A stretch of DNA of 64,000 bases from positions 3,746,501-3,810,500 of the forward strand of contig NZ_CP069338.1 in assembly GCF_016859125.1 (NCBI RefSeq), given 5' to 3'. The translations under genes were made by a program, and so were the position numbers. This document shows, piece after piece, positions 53,356-61,813 of this stretch. How positions within the stretch are numbered: the stretch's first letter is position 1; the number at the start of each line of letters is the position of its first letter. Origin of the DNA: Archangium violaceum (GTDB lineage: Bacteria; Myxococcota; Myxococcia; Myxococcales; Myxococcaceae). The notes beneath the pieces are model-generated. The model was not told where the DNA came from, searched no databases, and saw only the letters and a list, made by a program, of their open reading frames with translations.

Positions 53356-53904
53356 ATGAACGCCATGATGAGCCCCGCCACCGTCTCCCACCTCGAGCCC
53401 CTGGCCCCGCGCCGGATGGGGCTCCCGATGGCCGCGCGTCCCGTCACCCCGCGCTCCGCCACGCTCCACGCCTATGCCACCTCCCAGCTCGGCGCCGAGC
53501 TCATCGGCACCTATGGGGCGGGCCGTGGCGTCCCCGGCTCCTGGCTCCTCTTGTCCGGCCTCGAAATCCACCTCGGCCAGAGCGTCCTCTCGCCGGATCT
53601 GCTCGGCTGGCGGCGCGAGCGCATTCCCCGCCTGCCCCGGGGCTCCTCCGGCATCGTCCTGCCCCCGGACTGGGTCTGCGAGGTGCTCGCCCACCCCGAC
53701 GAGCGCGCCCACCTGCTGCCCCTCTACGCCCGGGAGGGCATCCGCCACGTCTGGCTGGTGGACCCCGAGGTGCGCACCCTGGAGGTGCTCGAGCTCGACG
53801 GCCGCCGCTACTCGCTCGTGGCGCTCCATTCGGGCTCCAGTACCGTCCGTGCCGAACCTTTTGGTGCATTGGAGCTCCCGTTGCGCCTCCTGTGGGCGGA
53901 ATGA
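53356..53904 (+). CDS. Divergent Uma2-family protein, probably catalytically dead
   Basis: 182 residues from ATG 53356. It keeps the Uma2 core strands: LLLSGLEIHLGQSVLSPDLL near 59 (with D), DWVCEVLAHPDERAHLLPLY near 105 and IRHVWLVDPEVRTLEVLELD near 132. However, the N-terminal strand motif ExIDGELW is replaced by a Pro/Met-rich region, and the LSPST...DRxxK segment that holds the catalytic Lys is replaced by LAHPDERAH. Compare the complete copy at 30523. Function unknown, probably a decayed or repurposed relative. Confidence 0.75.
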   Translation: MNAMMSPATVSHLEPLAPRRMGLPMAARPVTPRSATLHAYATSQLGAELIGTYGAGRGVPGSWLLLSGLEIHLGQSVLSPDLLGWRRERIPRLPRGSSGIVLPPDWVCEVLAHPDERAHLLPLYAREGIRHVWLVDPEVRTLEVLELDGRRYSLVALHSGSSTVRAEPFGALELPLRLLWAE

Positions 53905-53925
53905 GCGGTTAGGCTGCGACTTCCC

Positions 53926-55044
53926 ATGGTCGCAGCTCCGCTCATCATCGAGAGGGCCCAGGTCCTCTGTTACCGCACCTTCGACATCGCCGAGGAGATC
54001 AACCTCGACCACGCCCGGCGTGTCGTCTCCTCGGACACCCGCCGCCTCAAGCTCGGCCGGGAGAACAGCCAGTACCTCCAGTTGCCCAACCCGCCCCTGG
54101 CCTTCGAGCTGGGCCGGCGCGCGCTCGCCCTGCGTGAGGGGCCCGTCACCGTGGACGTGACGGCGCGCCTGTTCGACCACGGCGCCGCCTCCATCATCCT
54201 CCGCGTCCCGGTGTCCTCCGGCACCACGCTCGAGGCGCTCACCTCGCTGGCCGACGAGCTGTATGACAGCGTGGCCCTGGAGGAGCTCGCCCTGGAGCTC
54301 ATCGAGGCGGTGCGCCGGATGATCGCCCCGGCCGTGCAGGGGCCCCACCTGTGGGACCAGAACGAGAGCTACACCGTCCTCTTCGTCGAGCGGATGGAGG
54401 GCAACCCCTCCGCCGAGGAGCTGCTGGCCCGCGCGGACCTGGCCCGGGTGCTGCTCGGCGAGGTGGACTCCAAGCCGCTGTCCTCCCGCGAGCGCGAGGC
54501 CGTCACCCAGTCGCGCTTCAGCTACACCGAGGAGGACCTGGTCGTCGTCGACTGGAACAGCGCCTTCGTCTACGAGCCCTCCGGCTCCGGTGACATTCCG
54601 GATCTGCTCGAGGTGGCCAACGCCCAGCTGCTCGAGTTCCGCTACTACGACGAGCAGCTCGATGGGCACATCGCCCGCATCCACGACCAGGTGCAGGCCC
54701 GGCGTCACGGCTTCCGCGCGCTCTTCCGCAGCCCCTACCGCGCCCTGGCCCGCGAGACGCTCGCCACCCTGGTGGACCTCAACGAGTTCATCGAGCGCAT
54801 CGAGAACAGCCTCAAAATCATTGGCGATTTCTACCTGGCCAAGGTGTACGAGGCCGCCGTCAAGCGCATGCGCATCCCCGCGTGGCAGGCCTCGGTGACG
54901 CGCAAGCAGCAGCTGCTGGCCCAGACGTACGGCCTGCTCAAGGGCGAGGTGGACACGGATCGCAGCCACACCCTGGAGCTCACCGTCGTGCTGCTCATCG
55001 TCCTGGAGATCCTCTTCGCCGTCCTCCGGGTCTTCGAACATTGA
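53926..55044 (+). CDS. RMND1/DUF155-like membrane-anchored protein
   Basis: 372 residues from ATG 53926. A long soluble part with VDWNSAFVYEPSGSGDIPDL near 205 and AQLLEFRYYDEQLDGHI near 231, a helical region, and one C-terminal span LELTVVLLIVLEILFAVLRV (349-368). The plan, a variable domain, an ELRYYD-type segment, long helices and a final E-L-x-V-V-L-L-I-V-x-E-I span, fits the DUF155 (RMD1/SIF2) family. In eukaryotes RMND1 supports mitochondrial translation; the bacterial role is unknown. Start is 21 bp after the Uma2 stop, so cotranscription is possible. Confidence 0.6.
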   Translation: MVAAPLIIERAQVLCYRTFDIAEEINLDHARRVVSSDTRRLKLGRENSQYLQLPNPPLAFELGRRALALREGPVTVDVTARLFDHGAASIILRVPVSSGTTLEALTSLADELYDSVALEELALELIEAVRRMIAPAVQGPHLWDQNESYTVLFVERMEGNPSAEELLARADLARVLLGEVDSKPLSSREREAVTQSRFSYTEEDLVVVDWNSAFVYEPSGSGDIPDLLEVANAQLLEFRYYDEQLDGHIARIHDQVQARRHGFRALFRSPYRALARETLATLVDLNEFIERIENSLKIIGDFYLAKVYEAAVKRMRIPAWQASVTRKQQLLAQTYGLLKGEVDTDRSHTLELTVVLLIVLEILFAVLRVFEH

Positions 55045-55190
55045 GCCTGTGAACTTCCGGGCGAGCCAGAGAGTTCCGTTCATCTTGAATCCGACGCTTC
55101 GCCCGGCGGCGGGTGGGCAAGCGTGGCAAGTCGTGGAAAACTCTCATCTCAGGCCCGGGGCTGGTGGAGACCGGGTTTGGGGGGTGGGGC

Positions 55191-58058
55191 ATGCAGATGC
55201 CCGGAAACAACTTTGTCGCCGCGGTGGAGCGCATGTCGCGCGCGCTGGAGCAGTTGGCTGCGGCTCCATCCGCGAAGGCCATGCTGCAAGAGGTGGTGCG
55301 CTGCGCCGCGGCTTCCCTGGGGATGGAGCGCGCGGCCGTCGCCTGGTTCGACGTGGAGGGCTCCCTGCTGGCCCAGGTCACGCCCGGGTTGTCGCCCGAG
55401 GCCGTGGTCTCGTGTGGGCGTCACCTGTTGCAGGGCGCGGAGCTGGCGTCCGCGCCCTGGCACTTCGAGCTGGGGGCCGCGGGAGTGGATCCGAAGCTGG
55501 CCGGGATGATGGACGCGATGGGGGCGGCGTCGCTGCTGGCGCTGCCGGTGCTCGGCGCGAGCGGCGGGTGTGTGGGCATCCTGTTGGGGCCCTCGCCCGA
55601 GCCGCGCGCCTTCTCGTGTGAGGAGACGCGGCGCTTCAATCTGTATGCGCGGCTGGCCGGACTGGCCATCGAGCGCGGCCGGTGGGTGGAGTCCGCGCGC
55701 ACCTCCGCGCTGCAGGCCCGGGCCGAGGCCGAACAGGCCGAGCTGCTGCGCCTCACCAGCGTCCAGGCGGTGACGGAGGCCTTCGGGCGCGCCCTCACCC
55801 GCGAGGACGTGGGGCGGGCGGTGTTGGAATTGGGTGTGCCCGCGGTGGGCGCGTTGGGCGGGACGGTGCACCAGGAGTCGGCGGATGGGCGCTCGGTGGA
55901 GTTGGTGGCGGCGGTGGGCACCACCCAGGAGGAGCTGGCCCCGTGGAAGTCGTTGCCCCGGGAGATGCCCGGGATGCCCGGCTACGACGCGGCGGAGCGC
56001 GGCTCGCCCGTGTGGTTGGAATCCCCGGAGGAAGCACGGACGCGCTACCCCACCTTCGTGCCCTCCATGGAGCGCCAGCTCGCCAAGGCCTTCGCCTTCC
56101 TCCCCCTGCGGGTGGAGCAGCGCAACCTGGGGTTGCTCGTGTTTGGTTTCGCGCAGGCGCGGCACTTCACCGAGCTGGAGCGCACCCTCATGCTGGGGCT
56201 GGCCCGCCAGTGCGCGCAGGCCCTGGAGCGCGCTCGACTGTACGAGACGGAGCGCACGGCCCGGCTCCAGGCGGAGGCCGCCGGGCAGCGGTTGCAATTG
56301 CTGGCGGACGCGGGCGTGCTGTTGTCCAGCTCGCTGGAGTGGGAGTCCACGGTGGTCGGGGTGGCGCGGCTCGCGGTGGACGCCTACTCCGACTGGTGCG
56401 CGGTGGACTTCCTCGACGAGCATGGCGCCTTGCGGCGGCTCACCGTCCAGCACGCGCGCCCCGAGCGGGCGCTGCTCCATGGCACCATCGAGTTCTTCTC
56501 CCCGGAGCGCTCGCGGCCCTCGGCCATCACGGACGTGGTGCGCACCGGGCGCTCGCAGCTCGTCACCGGGCTGAGGCCTCCCGGTGCTCGCGAGGCGGAG
56601 GCGGGGAGCGGGCGGCAGCCGGAGGGGGGCTCGTTCATCCTCGTGCCCCTGGTGGCGCGCCAGCGCACCCTGGGCGCCATGTCCTTCGTGCGAGGGCCGG
56701 AGAGGCCGCCCTTCACGGAGGCGGACCGCTCGCTCGCGGAGGACCTGGCCGCGCGCGCGGGGCTGGCCATCGACAACGCGCGCCTGTTGCGCAAGGCCCG
56801 CGCCGCCGAGGCCGAGTCCCGCCACCACGCCGCGCGCCTGCGCATCCTCGTGGACGTGGACCGGATGCTGGCCGAGGCGGGGCTGGACCTGCCCGCGGTG
56901 TTGGATGTGATTGCCCGCAAGGTGTCCGAGGTCATCGGCGACGGGTGCGTGCTTCAGCTCATGGCGGAGGACGGCGACTTCCTGGAGCCCGTCACCATCC
57001 ACCACCCGGACCCGGAGGCGCGCTGGCTTCTCGCGGGCACGGTGCACGCGCGGCGGCAGAAGCGGGGCGAGGGGTTGCATGGGAGCACCGTCTCCAGCGG
57101 GCGCGCGGTGTTGTTGCCGGACATCGACGTGGAGGAGGCGCGCGCGTCCGGCGGGCTCCCGGAGTACCTGCCCTACCTGGACCGCTATGGCCCGCAGAGC
57201 CTGTTGGTGGTGCCGCTCGCGGTGAAGGGGCGGGTGTTCGGCACCCTGGGCGTGGTGCGGGACGTGGCCGGCGGACGGCCCTACGCCGAGGATGATCAGC
57301 TGCTCCTGCAGAGTCTGGCCGAGCGCGCGGCACTGGCCATCGAGGACGCGCGGCTGTACGGCGCCGCCACCGAGGCGGTGCGCCTGCGCGATGACTTCCT
57401 CTCCGTGGCGGGGCACGAGCTGAAGACGCCGCTGAGCGCGCTGCGGCTGCAGATTCAAATGCTGGCGCGCGTGACGCGGGACGTGGCCACCACGCCCGGG
57501 CTGGCCCAGCGCGTGGAGAAGGCCGAGCGCACCAGCGAGCGGCTCGGGGCCCTCATCGACGAGCTGCTGGACGCGGGCCGCATCACCGCCGGACGGTTGA
57601 CGCTTCAGCGCGAGGAGATGGACCTGGCCTCGCTCACGCGCGACACCGTGGGGCGCATGTCCGAGGCCCTGGCCCGCGCGGGTAGCGAGGTGAAGCTGGT
57701 GGCGGACGCCGCGGTGATGGGGCGGTGGGATCGGGTACGGCTCGAGCAGGTGGTGGGCAACCTGCTGTCCAACGCGGCCAAGTACGGGCGCGGTCAGCCC
57801 GTGGAGGTGTGCGTGGAGAAGGGACACGACGGCCGCGCGCGGCTCGTGGTGAAGGACCACGGGATTGGCATCGCCCCCGAGGACCAGTGCCGCATCTTCG
57901 AGCGTTTCGAGCGCGCCGTGAATGGCAGGCAGTTCCACGGGCTCGGATTGGGGCTGTGGATTTCGCGGGAGATCGTCGAGTCCCACGGCGGCCACATCCA
58001 GGTGTGGAGCGCCCCCGGCGAGGGCTCCACCTTCACCGTGGAGCTGCCCCGGGAGTAG
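55191..58058 (+). CDS. Soluble histidine kinase with four GAF domains
   Basis: 955 residues from ATG 55191 (GGGGTGGGGC upstream); the frame opens at 55113. No membrane span. Four GAF-type sensor domains (about 10-165, 190-355, 375-545 and 560-730) joined by helical linkers such as RARLYETERTARLQAEAAGQ. Then HisKA with phospho-acceptor H742 in GHELKTPLSALRLQ and HATPase_c with N-box VVGNLLSNAAKYG, G1 DHGIGIAPEDQ, F-box FERFERA and G2 GLGLGLWISREIVESHGG. Catalytically complete. No receiver gene is fused; the next gene, 166 bp downstream, carries a receiver and an adenylate cyclase and is the natural partner. Confidence 0.9.
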   Translation: MQMPGNNFVAAVERMSRALEQLAAAPSAKAMLQEVVRCAAASLGMERAAVAWFDVEGSLLAQVTPGLSPEAVVSCGRHLLQGAELASAPWHFELGAAGVDPKLAGMMDAMGAASLLALPVLGASGGCVGILLGPSPEPRAFSCEETRRFNLYARLAGLAIERGRWVESARTSALQARAEAEQAELLRLTSVQAVTEAFGRALTREDVGRAVLELGVPAVGALGGTVHQESADGRSVELVAAVGTTQEELAPWKSLPREMPGMPGYDAAERGSPVWLESPEEARTRYPTFVPSMERQLAKAFAFLPLRVEQRNLGLLVFGFAQARHFTELERTLMLGLARQCAQALERARLYETERTARLQAEAAGQRLQLLADAGVLLSSSLEWESTVVGVARLAVDAYSDWCAVDFLDEHGALRRLTVQHARPERALLHGTIEFFSPERSRPSAITDVVRTGRSQLVTGLRPPGAREAEAGSGRQPEGGSFILVPLVARQRTLGAMSFVRGPERPPFTEADRSLAEDLAARAGLAIDNARLLRKARAAEAESRHHAARLRILVDVDRMLAEAGLDLPAVLDVIARKVSEVIGDGCVLQLMAEDGDFLEPVTIHHPDPEARWLLAGTVHARRQKRGEGLHGSTVSSGRAVLLPDIDVEEARASGGLPEYLPYLDRYGPQSLLVVPLAVKGRVFGTLGVVRDVAGGRPYAEDDQLLLQSLAERAALAIEDARLYGAATEAVRLRDDFLSVAGHELKTPLSALRLQIQMLARVTRDVATTPGLAQRVEKAERTSERLGALIDELLDAGRITAGRLTLQREEMDLASLTRDTVGRMSEALARAGSEVKLVADAAVMGRWDRVRLEQVVGNLLSNAAKYGRGQPVEVCVEKGHDGRARLVVKDHGIGIAPEDQCRIFERFERAVNGRQFHGLGLGLWISREIVESHGGHIQVWSAPGEGSTFTVELPRE

Positions 58059-58223
58059 GGCCCCGGGAGCGAAGGGAGGGATTATAGGGGGTAAAGGGTG
58101 GCGTGAGAATTCTTCCGCCCGCCCGGACTCCGGCCAGGGAAGCGTGTCGCGTCCCTGTCTCCACCCCGGGTGCTGGGATACGCTGCGCCCCCGGAATCAC
58201 CCCTTTCGAAGGTGGAGAGCCCG

Positions 58224-59768
58224 TTGACCCGTCCTGTCCTGGACAACGTGCCGCCGGCCGAGCGCGCCGAGAGTGGCAAACGCTCCGCGGTTCGCGCGGA
58301 CAGCCCGCTCTTCGGCGAGCTCCTTCTCAAGCTCGGCATCGTCACGCCCAATCAAATCGAGGAGGCCCTCGCCCTCCAGGCCCTCAACGGCCAGCGGCTC
58401 GGCGAGGCCCTCATCTCGCTCGGCTACGTCACCCGCGAGCAGATTCAAGACGCCCTCGGCGAGGCGCTCGGCCTGCACAACCCGCCTCCCCAGGGCCTCA
58501 CCCCCATCCAGCCCCCGCTCGGGGAGCTGCTCGTGGGCCTCAAGTACCTCACCGTCGCGCAGCTCGACGAGGCGCTCGCCCTCCAGCGCCGCACCGGCCG
58601 CAAGCTGGGCGAAATCCTCGTCGAGAATGGGTACTGCACCTATAAGCAGCTCTACGAGGGCCTCGGTCTCCAGGGCCGCGTCGGCCGCCAGGAGCCCCCC
58701 GCCCGCCTCGAGCCCCACGAGGGTGGCCACCACCGCGTCATGGTGGTGGATGACAGTCCGCTCGCCTGTGCCTTCGTCCAGGACGGGCTCGTGTCGCTCG
58801 GCTACGAGGTCGTCTGCTTCCAGGACCCCTACGAGGCCCTCGAGCAGGTCAACAAGGTGCAGCCGGCCATCGTCCTGAGCGACCTGGACATGCCCGGCAT
58901 CGACGGCATGGAGCTGTGCCACCGCATCAAGGACGGCCCCAGCCGCGCCCTGCCCGTCATCATCCTCACCGCCAACGACAACGACACCGAGCGCGTGAGG
59001 GGTCTGCGCGCGGGCGCCGACGACTACGTCAACAAGTCCGCCTCCATGGACGAGCTCGCCGCGCGTATCGAGAGCGTCATGCGCCGCACCGGCGAGACGG
59101 AGCGGATGCGCAAGCTCTTCGCCCGCTATACCTCCGACGCCGTCGTGGAGGAGATCCTCAAGAACCCCGACTCGGTGGTCCTCACCGGCGAGAATCGCGA
59201 GGTCACCATCCTCTTCGCCGACATCCGCAACTTCACCGGGCTCGCCGACAGCCTCCCGCCCGAGCAGACCGTCGGGGTCCTCAACCAGGTGCTCGGCGGA
59301 CTGTCGGACGCGGTGCTCACCTGCGGCGGCACCCTGGACAAGTTCCTCGGCGATGGGCTCATGGCCGTCTACGGCGCGCCCGTGTCCCGCGCGGATGATC
59401 CGCTGCGCGCGCTCCAGTCCGCGAAGATGATGATGGCCTTCATGGTCGAGCTGCGCGAGCGCGCCGAGGCCGAGTGGGCCACCACGCGTCAGGGCCGCCC
59501 CCTCACGCTCGAGCTGGGCATCGGCATCAACTCGGGCGTGGTGGTGGCCGGCAACATCGGCGGCGCCATGCGCGCCGAGTACACCTGCATCGGCGACGCG
59601 GTGAACGTGGCCGCCCGCCTGTGCGCCCTCGCCGGGCCGGGAGAAATCCTGGTGGGCGAGCGCACCGTCGCCCTGCTGGCCGGTCAGGACTCGGGTTTCG
59701 AGGAGCTGCCCCCCGTCCGCCTCAAGGGCAAGCCACATCCCGTGCCGCTCTTCCGCGCCCTGTGGTAG
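58224..59768 (+). CDS. MshEN-like, receiver and class III adenylate cyclase protein
   Basis: 514 residues from TTG 58224, where GGTGGAGAG gives a ribosome site; GTG 58170 and 58212 are longer alternatives. Order: two ~50-residue repeats of the MshEN/T2SSE-N type ([20 protein letters not shown] and [20 protein letters not shown], about 30-150); a receiver domain (about 170-290) with DD in VVDDSPLA, phospho-acceptor D220 in [11 protein letters not shown] in ILTAND and K in NKSAS; a short linker; then a class III cyclase (about 315-510) with [29 protein letters not shown] and [12 protein letters not shown]. Metal Asp residues are present. Predicted to make cAMP under control of phosphorylation and possibly c-di-GMP. 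Confidence 0.88.
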   Translation: MTRPVLDNVPPAERAESGKRSAVRADSPLFGELLLKLGIVTPNQIEEALALQALNGQRLGEALISLGYVTREQIQDALGEALGLHNPPPQGLTPIQPPLGELLVGLKYLTVAQLDEALALQRRTGRKLGEILVENGYCTYKQLYEGLGLQGRVGRQEPPARLEPHEGGHHRVMVVDDSPLACAFVQDGLVSLGYEVVCFQDPYEALEQVNKVQPAIVLSDLDMPGIDGMELCHRIKDGPSRALPVIILTANDNDTERVRGLRAGADDYVNKSASMDELAARIESVMRRTGETERMRKLFARYTSDAVVEEILKNPDSVVLTGENREVTILFADIRNFTGLADSLPPEQTVGVLNQVLGGLSDAVLTCGGTLDKFLGDGLMAVYGAPVSRADDPLRALQSAKMMMAFMVELRERAEAEWATTRQGRPLTLELGIGINSGVVVAGNIGGAMRAEYTCIGDAVNVAARLCALAGPGEILVGERTVALLAGQDSGFEELPPVRLKGKPHPVPLFRALW

Positions 59769-59789
59769 TGCGTGGCTCGAGAGGTCACC

Positions 59790-60176
59790 GTGACGCAGCG
59801 CCGCTCCCCCCATCCGATGGTCATCTTCCTGGCGGTCGCCTTCGTGGCGCTCGTCCTCGCCGTGTGGCTCGGCCTGCGCGGCAAGCGCGACCCCGGCGCC
59901 GTCCAGGCCCACGCTGATTTCGAGCGCATCCTCTCGGCCCTCGAGGCCTACCGCGCCGAGCATGGCTCCCTCCCCGAGGAGGGTGACCTCTCCTTCCTCG
60001 TGCCCAAGTTCCTCCCCGCCGAGCCGACCGACTTCTGGGGTCATCCCTATGTCTATTCGAGCGATGGGCAACGGCCCTTCATCCAGTCGCTCGGAGAGGA
60101 TGGGCGGCGCGGCGGTAATGGGTCCAACCAGGACCACACCATCCATGACGGGCACTCGGTGCTCGGGTCGCGGTAG
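59790..60176 (+). CDS. Type II secretion pseudopilin-G-like protein
   Basis: 128 residues from GTG 59790 (GAGAGGTCACC upstream); GTG 59772 is the other choice. One N-terminal span (HPMVIFLAVAFVALVLAVWL), then the globular GspG-like C-terminus: ERILSALEAYRAEHGSLPEE, LVPKFLPAEPTDFWGHPYVY and GEDGRRGGNGSNQD, close to the calcium-site region of major pseudopilins. The G/E-type prepilin cleavage motif is absent, so it may be a stand-alone relative fixed in the membrane. Lies 4 to 21 bp after the cyclase stop, so probably cotranscribed. Confidence 0.75.
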   Translation: MTQRRSPHPMVIFLAVAFVALVLAVWLGLRGKRDPGAVQAHADFERILSALEAYRAEHGSLPEEGDLSFLVPKFLPAEPTDFWGHPYVYSSDGQRPFIQSLGEDGRRGGNGSNQDHTIHDGHSVLGSR

Positions 60177-60202
60177 CGCCGAGTAGGGCCTCGGGGCTCG
60201 CA

Positions 60203-60237
60203 TACCCTCACCCCGGCCCTCTCCCGGAGGGAGAGGG
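60203..60237 (-). repeat. Dispersed palindromic repeat, copy 6 (inverted)
   Basis: Inverted 35 bp copy 26 bp after the pseudopilin-like stop. Between genes transcribed in the same direction, its GGGAGAGGG/CCCTCTCCC hairpin could act as a transcript end. Confidence 0.9.
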
Positions 60238-60379
60238 TGGTTGGTGGGCGGGGGACGGGGCGTGCTCGCGGGGGCATGGGCGGCCGGGGGGCTCCGGTGC
60301 TTTCTGGCAATGGTCATCCTCCCCTCGTGGGTTTTCCTGTCAGGAGGGCATTCCCTCTGGCCCTCTGTGGGAGGCCGTC

Positions 60380-61738
60380 ATGCCCGTGGTGTGTGCAAGC
60401 AATCTGTCGGAGTCCTCCGTTCGGGCCACCCTGGCCGCGGCCGCCATCGCCGCCCGTCTTCGTGAGCCGCTGTGGTTGCTCGGCGTCCTCGATGGCCACC
60501 ACCCCGCTCCCGAGGGCCCCACCTCCCTCGAGGACGCCCGCGCGCGTCTGCTCGCCGAGGCCTCCCGCCTGCGCTCCCCCGACCTCGCCGTGGAGACGCG
60601 GCTGGTGGAAGGTCCCCCGGGCTCCGTGCTCATCAGCGACGAGCTCCTCCAGGACGCCCGGTTGCTCGTCCTCTCCTCCGAGGGCTGGGGCCCCGTCTCC
60701 TGGCACCGCGCTCCCCTCCATGAGCGCCTCGCCCAGCGGGCCCATGCACCCGTGCTCGTGGTGCGCCGCAATGGCGACTCCCTCCGGGAGTGGGCGCTCG
60801 GCCGGCGCCGCCTGCGGGTGCTCGTCGGCGCGGATGACTCGCGCAGCTCGGAGGCCGCCGTGGCGTGGCTGCACGAGCTGCGCCGCGTGGGCCCCTGTGA
60901 CATCATCGCCGCCGTGGTGTGCTCGCCCGTGGAGGAGCGCGAGCGGCTGGGCATCCACACCCCCGTGCACCTGGAGGTGCTCGACCCGGTGGTGCGCCGC
61001 ATCGAGGTGCTCGATCCTCAAGTGGAGCGCGTGCTGCTGCGCGAGCTGGGCGAGCGCGTGGGGGAACTGCCCGGAGAAGGCACGCTCGAGCTGCACCTGG
61101 AGCCGGGCTTCGGCCGCCCCGCGGACCACCTGCTGCACGTGGCGCACGCGCGCGGCGTGGACCTCGTCGTCGTGGGCAACCACCAGCGCGGAGGCCTGGC
61201 CCGGCTGTGGCATGGCTCGGTGTCCGCGGGCGTGCTGCGCCACGCCGAGCAATCCGTGGCGTGCGTGCCGCCCTCCCGGGCCCATGTCCGGGCGTCCGTG
61301 CCGCCGCGCTCCGTGCTCGTGCCCATCGACTTCTCCGAGGCCAGCGCCCGCGCCATCTCCGAGGCTCGCGCGTTGGTGCGTCCCGGAGGCCGCGTCCACC
61401 TGCTGCACGTGCACCGCCGCCGCGTCGCGGACAGGGCCTGGGTGATGGACCAGTACGGCGTGGTGCCCGAGCCACCTCACGAGCAGTCCCTCGTCATGGA
61501 GCGGCTCAAGGCGCTGGTGCCCCACGAGGACGGCGCCCAGCAGGTGCGGTGGACGATGGAGGGCGTCACCGGTGACGACGTGGCCCGGGCCATCTGCCAG
61601 GCCACCGAGCGCGAGGGCGTGGACCTGGTATGTCTGGGGACGTCCCGCGCGCCGGGTGAAGCCGGGTACCTCAGCGACGCGGTGGCGCGGGCCCTGGTGG
61701 AGCGCTGCCGGCGCCCCGTCGTCGTTCTCCACGCGTGA
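60380..61738 (+). CDS. Triple universal-stress-protein (USP) domain protein
   Basis: 452 residues from ATG 60380 after GGGAGGCCGTC. Three UspA-like units: a degenerate one (1-135), a second (about 150-300) with VLVGADDSRSSEAAVAWLHE and the ATP-type G-x2-G-x9-G-S loop in GNHQRGGLARLWHGSVSAGV, and a third (about 310-452) with VLVPIDFSEASARAISEARA and a weaker VCLGTSRAP...YLSDAVARAL loop. So at least one site should bind ATP. Role in stress is family inference only. Single gene. Confidence 0.88.
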   Translation: MPVVCASNLSESSVRATLAAAAIAARLREPLWLLGVLDGHHPAPEGPTSLEDARARLLAEASRLRSPDLAVETRLVEGPPGSVLISDELLQDARLLVLSSEGWGPVSWHRAPLHERLAQRAHAPVLVVRRNGDSLREWALGRRRLRVLVGADDSRSSEAAVAWLHELRRVGPCDIIAAVVCSPVEERERLGIHTPVHLEVLDPVVRRIEVLDPQVERVLLRELGERVGELPGEGTLELHLEPGFGRPADHLLHVAHARGVDLVVVGNHQRGGLARLWHGSVSAGVLRHAEQSVACVPPSRAHVRASVPPRSVLVPIDFSEASARAISEARALVRPGGRVHLLHVHRRRVADRAWVMDQYGVVPEPPHEQSLVMERLKALVPHEDGAQQVRWTMEGVTGDDVARAICQATEREGVDLVCLGTSRAPGEAGYLSDAVARALVERCRRPVVVLHA

Positions 61739-61813
61739 ATCGCCGGTGATGTTGGTGTCGCGCCGCCGCTCGACTATGGGAGCATCCTCTTTCAGGTCGA
61801 GCAGGAGTAGCGG

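Noticed and set aside
55149-57995. Long minus-strand open frame opposite the GAF histidine kinase
   Set aside because: Low-complexity His/Gln/Arg composition; the plus strand carries all kinase motifs.
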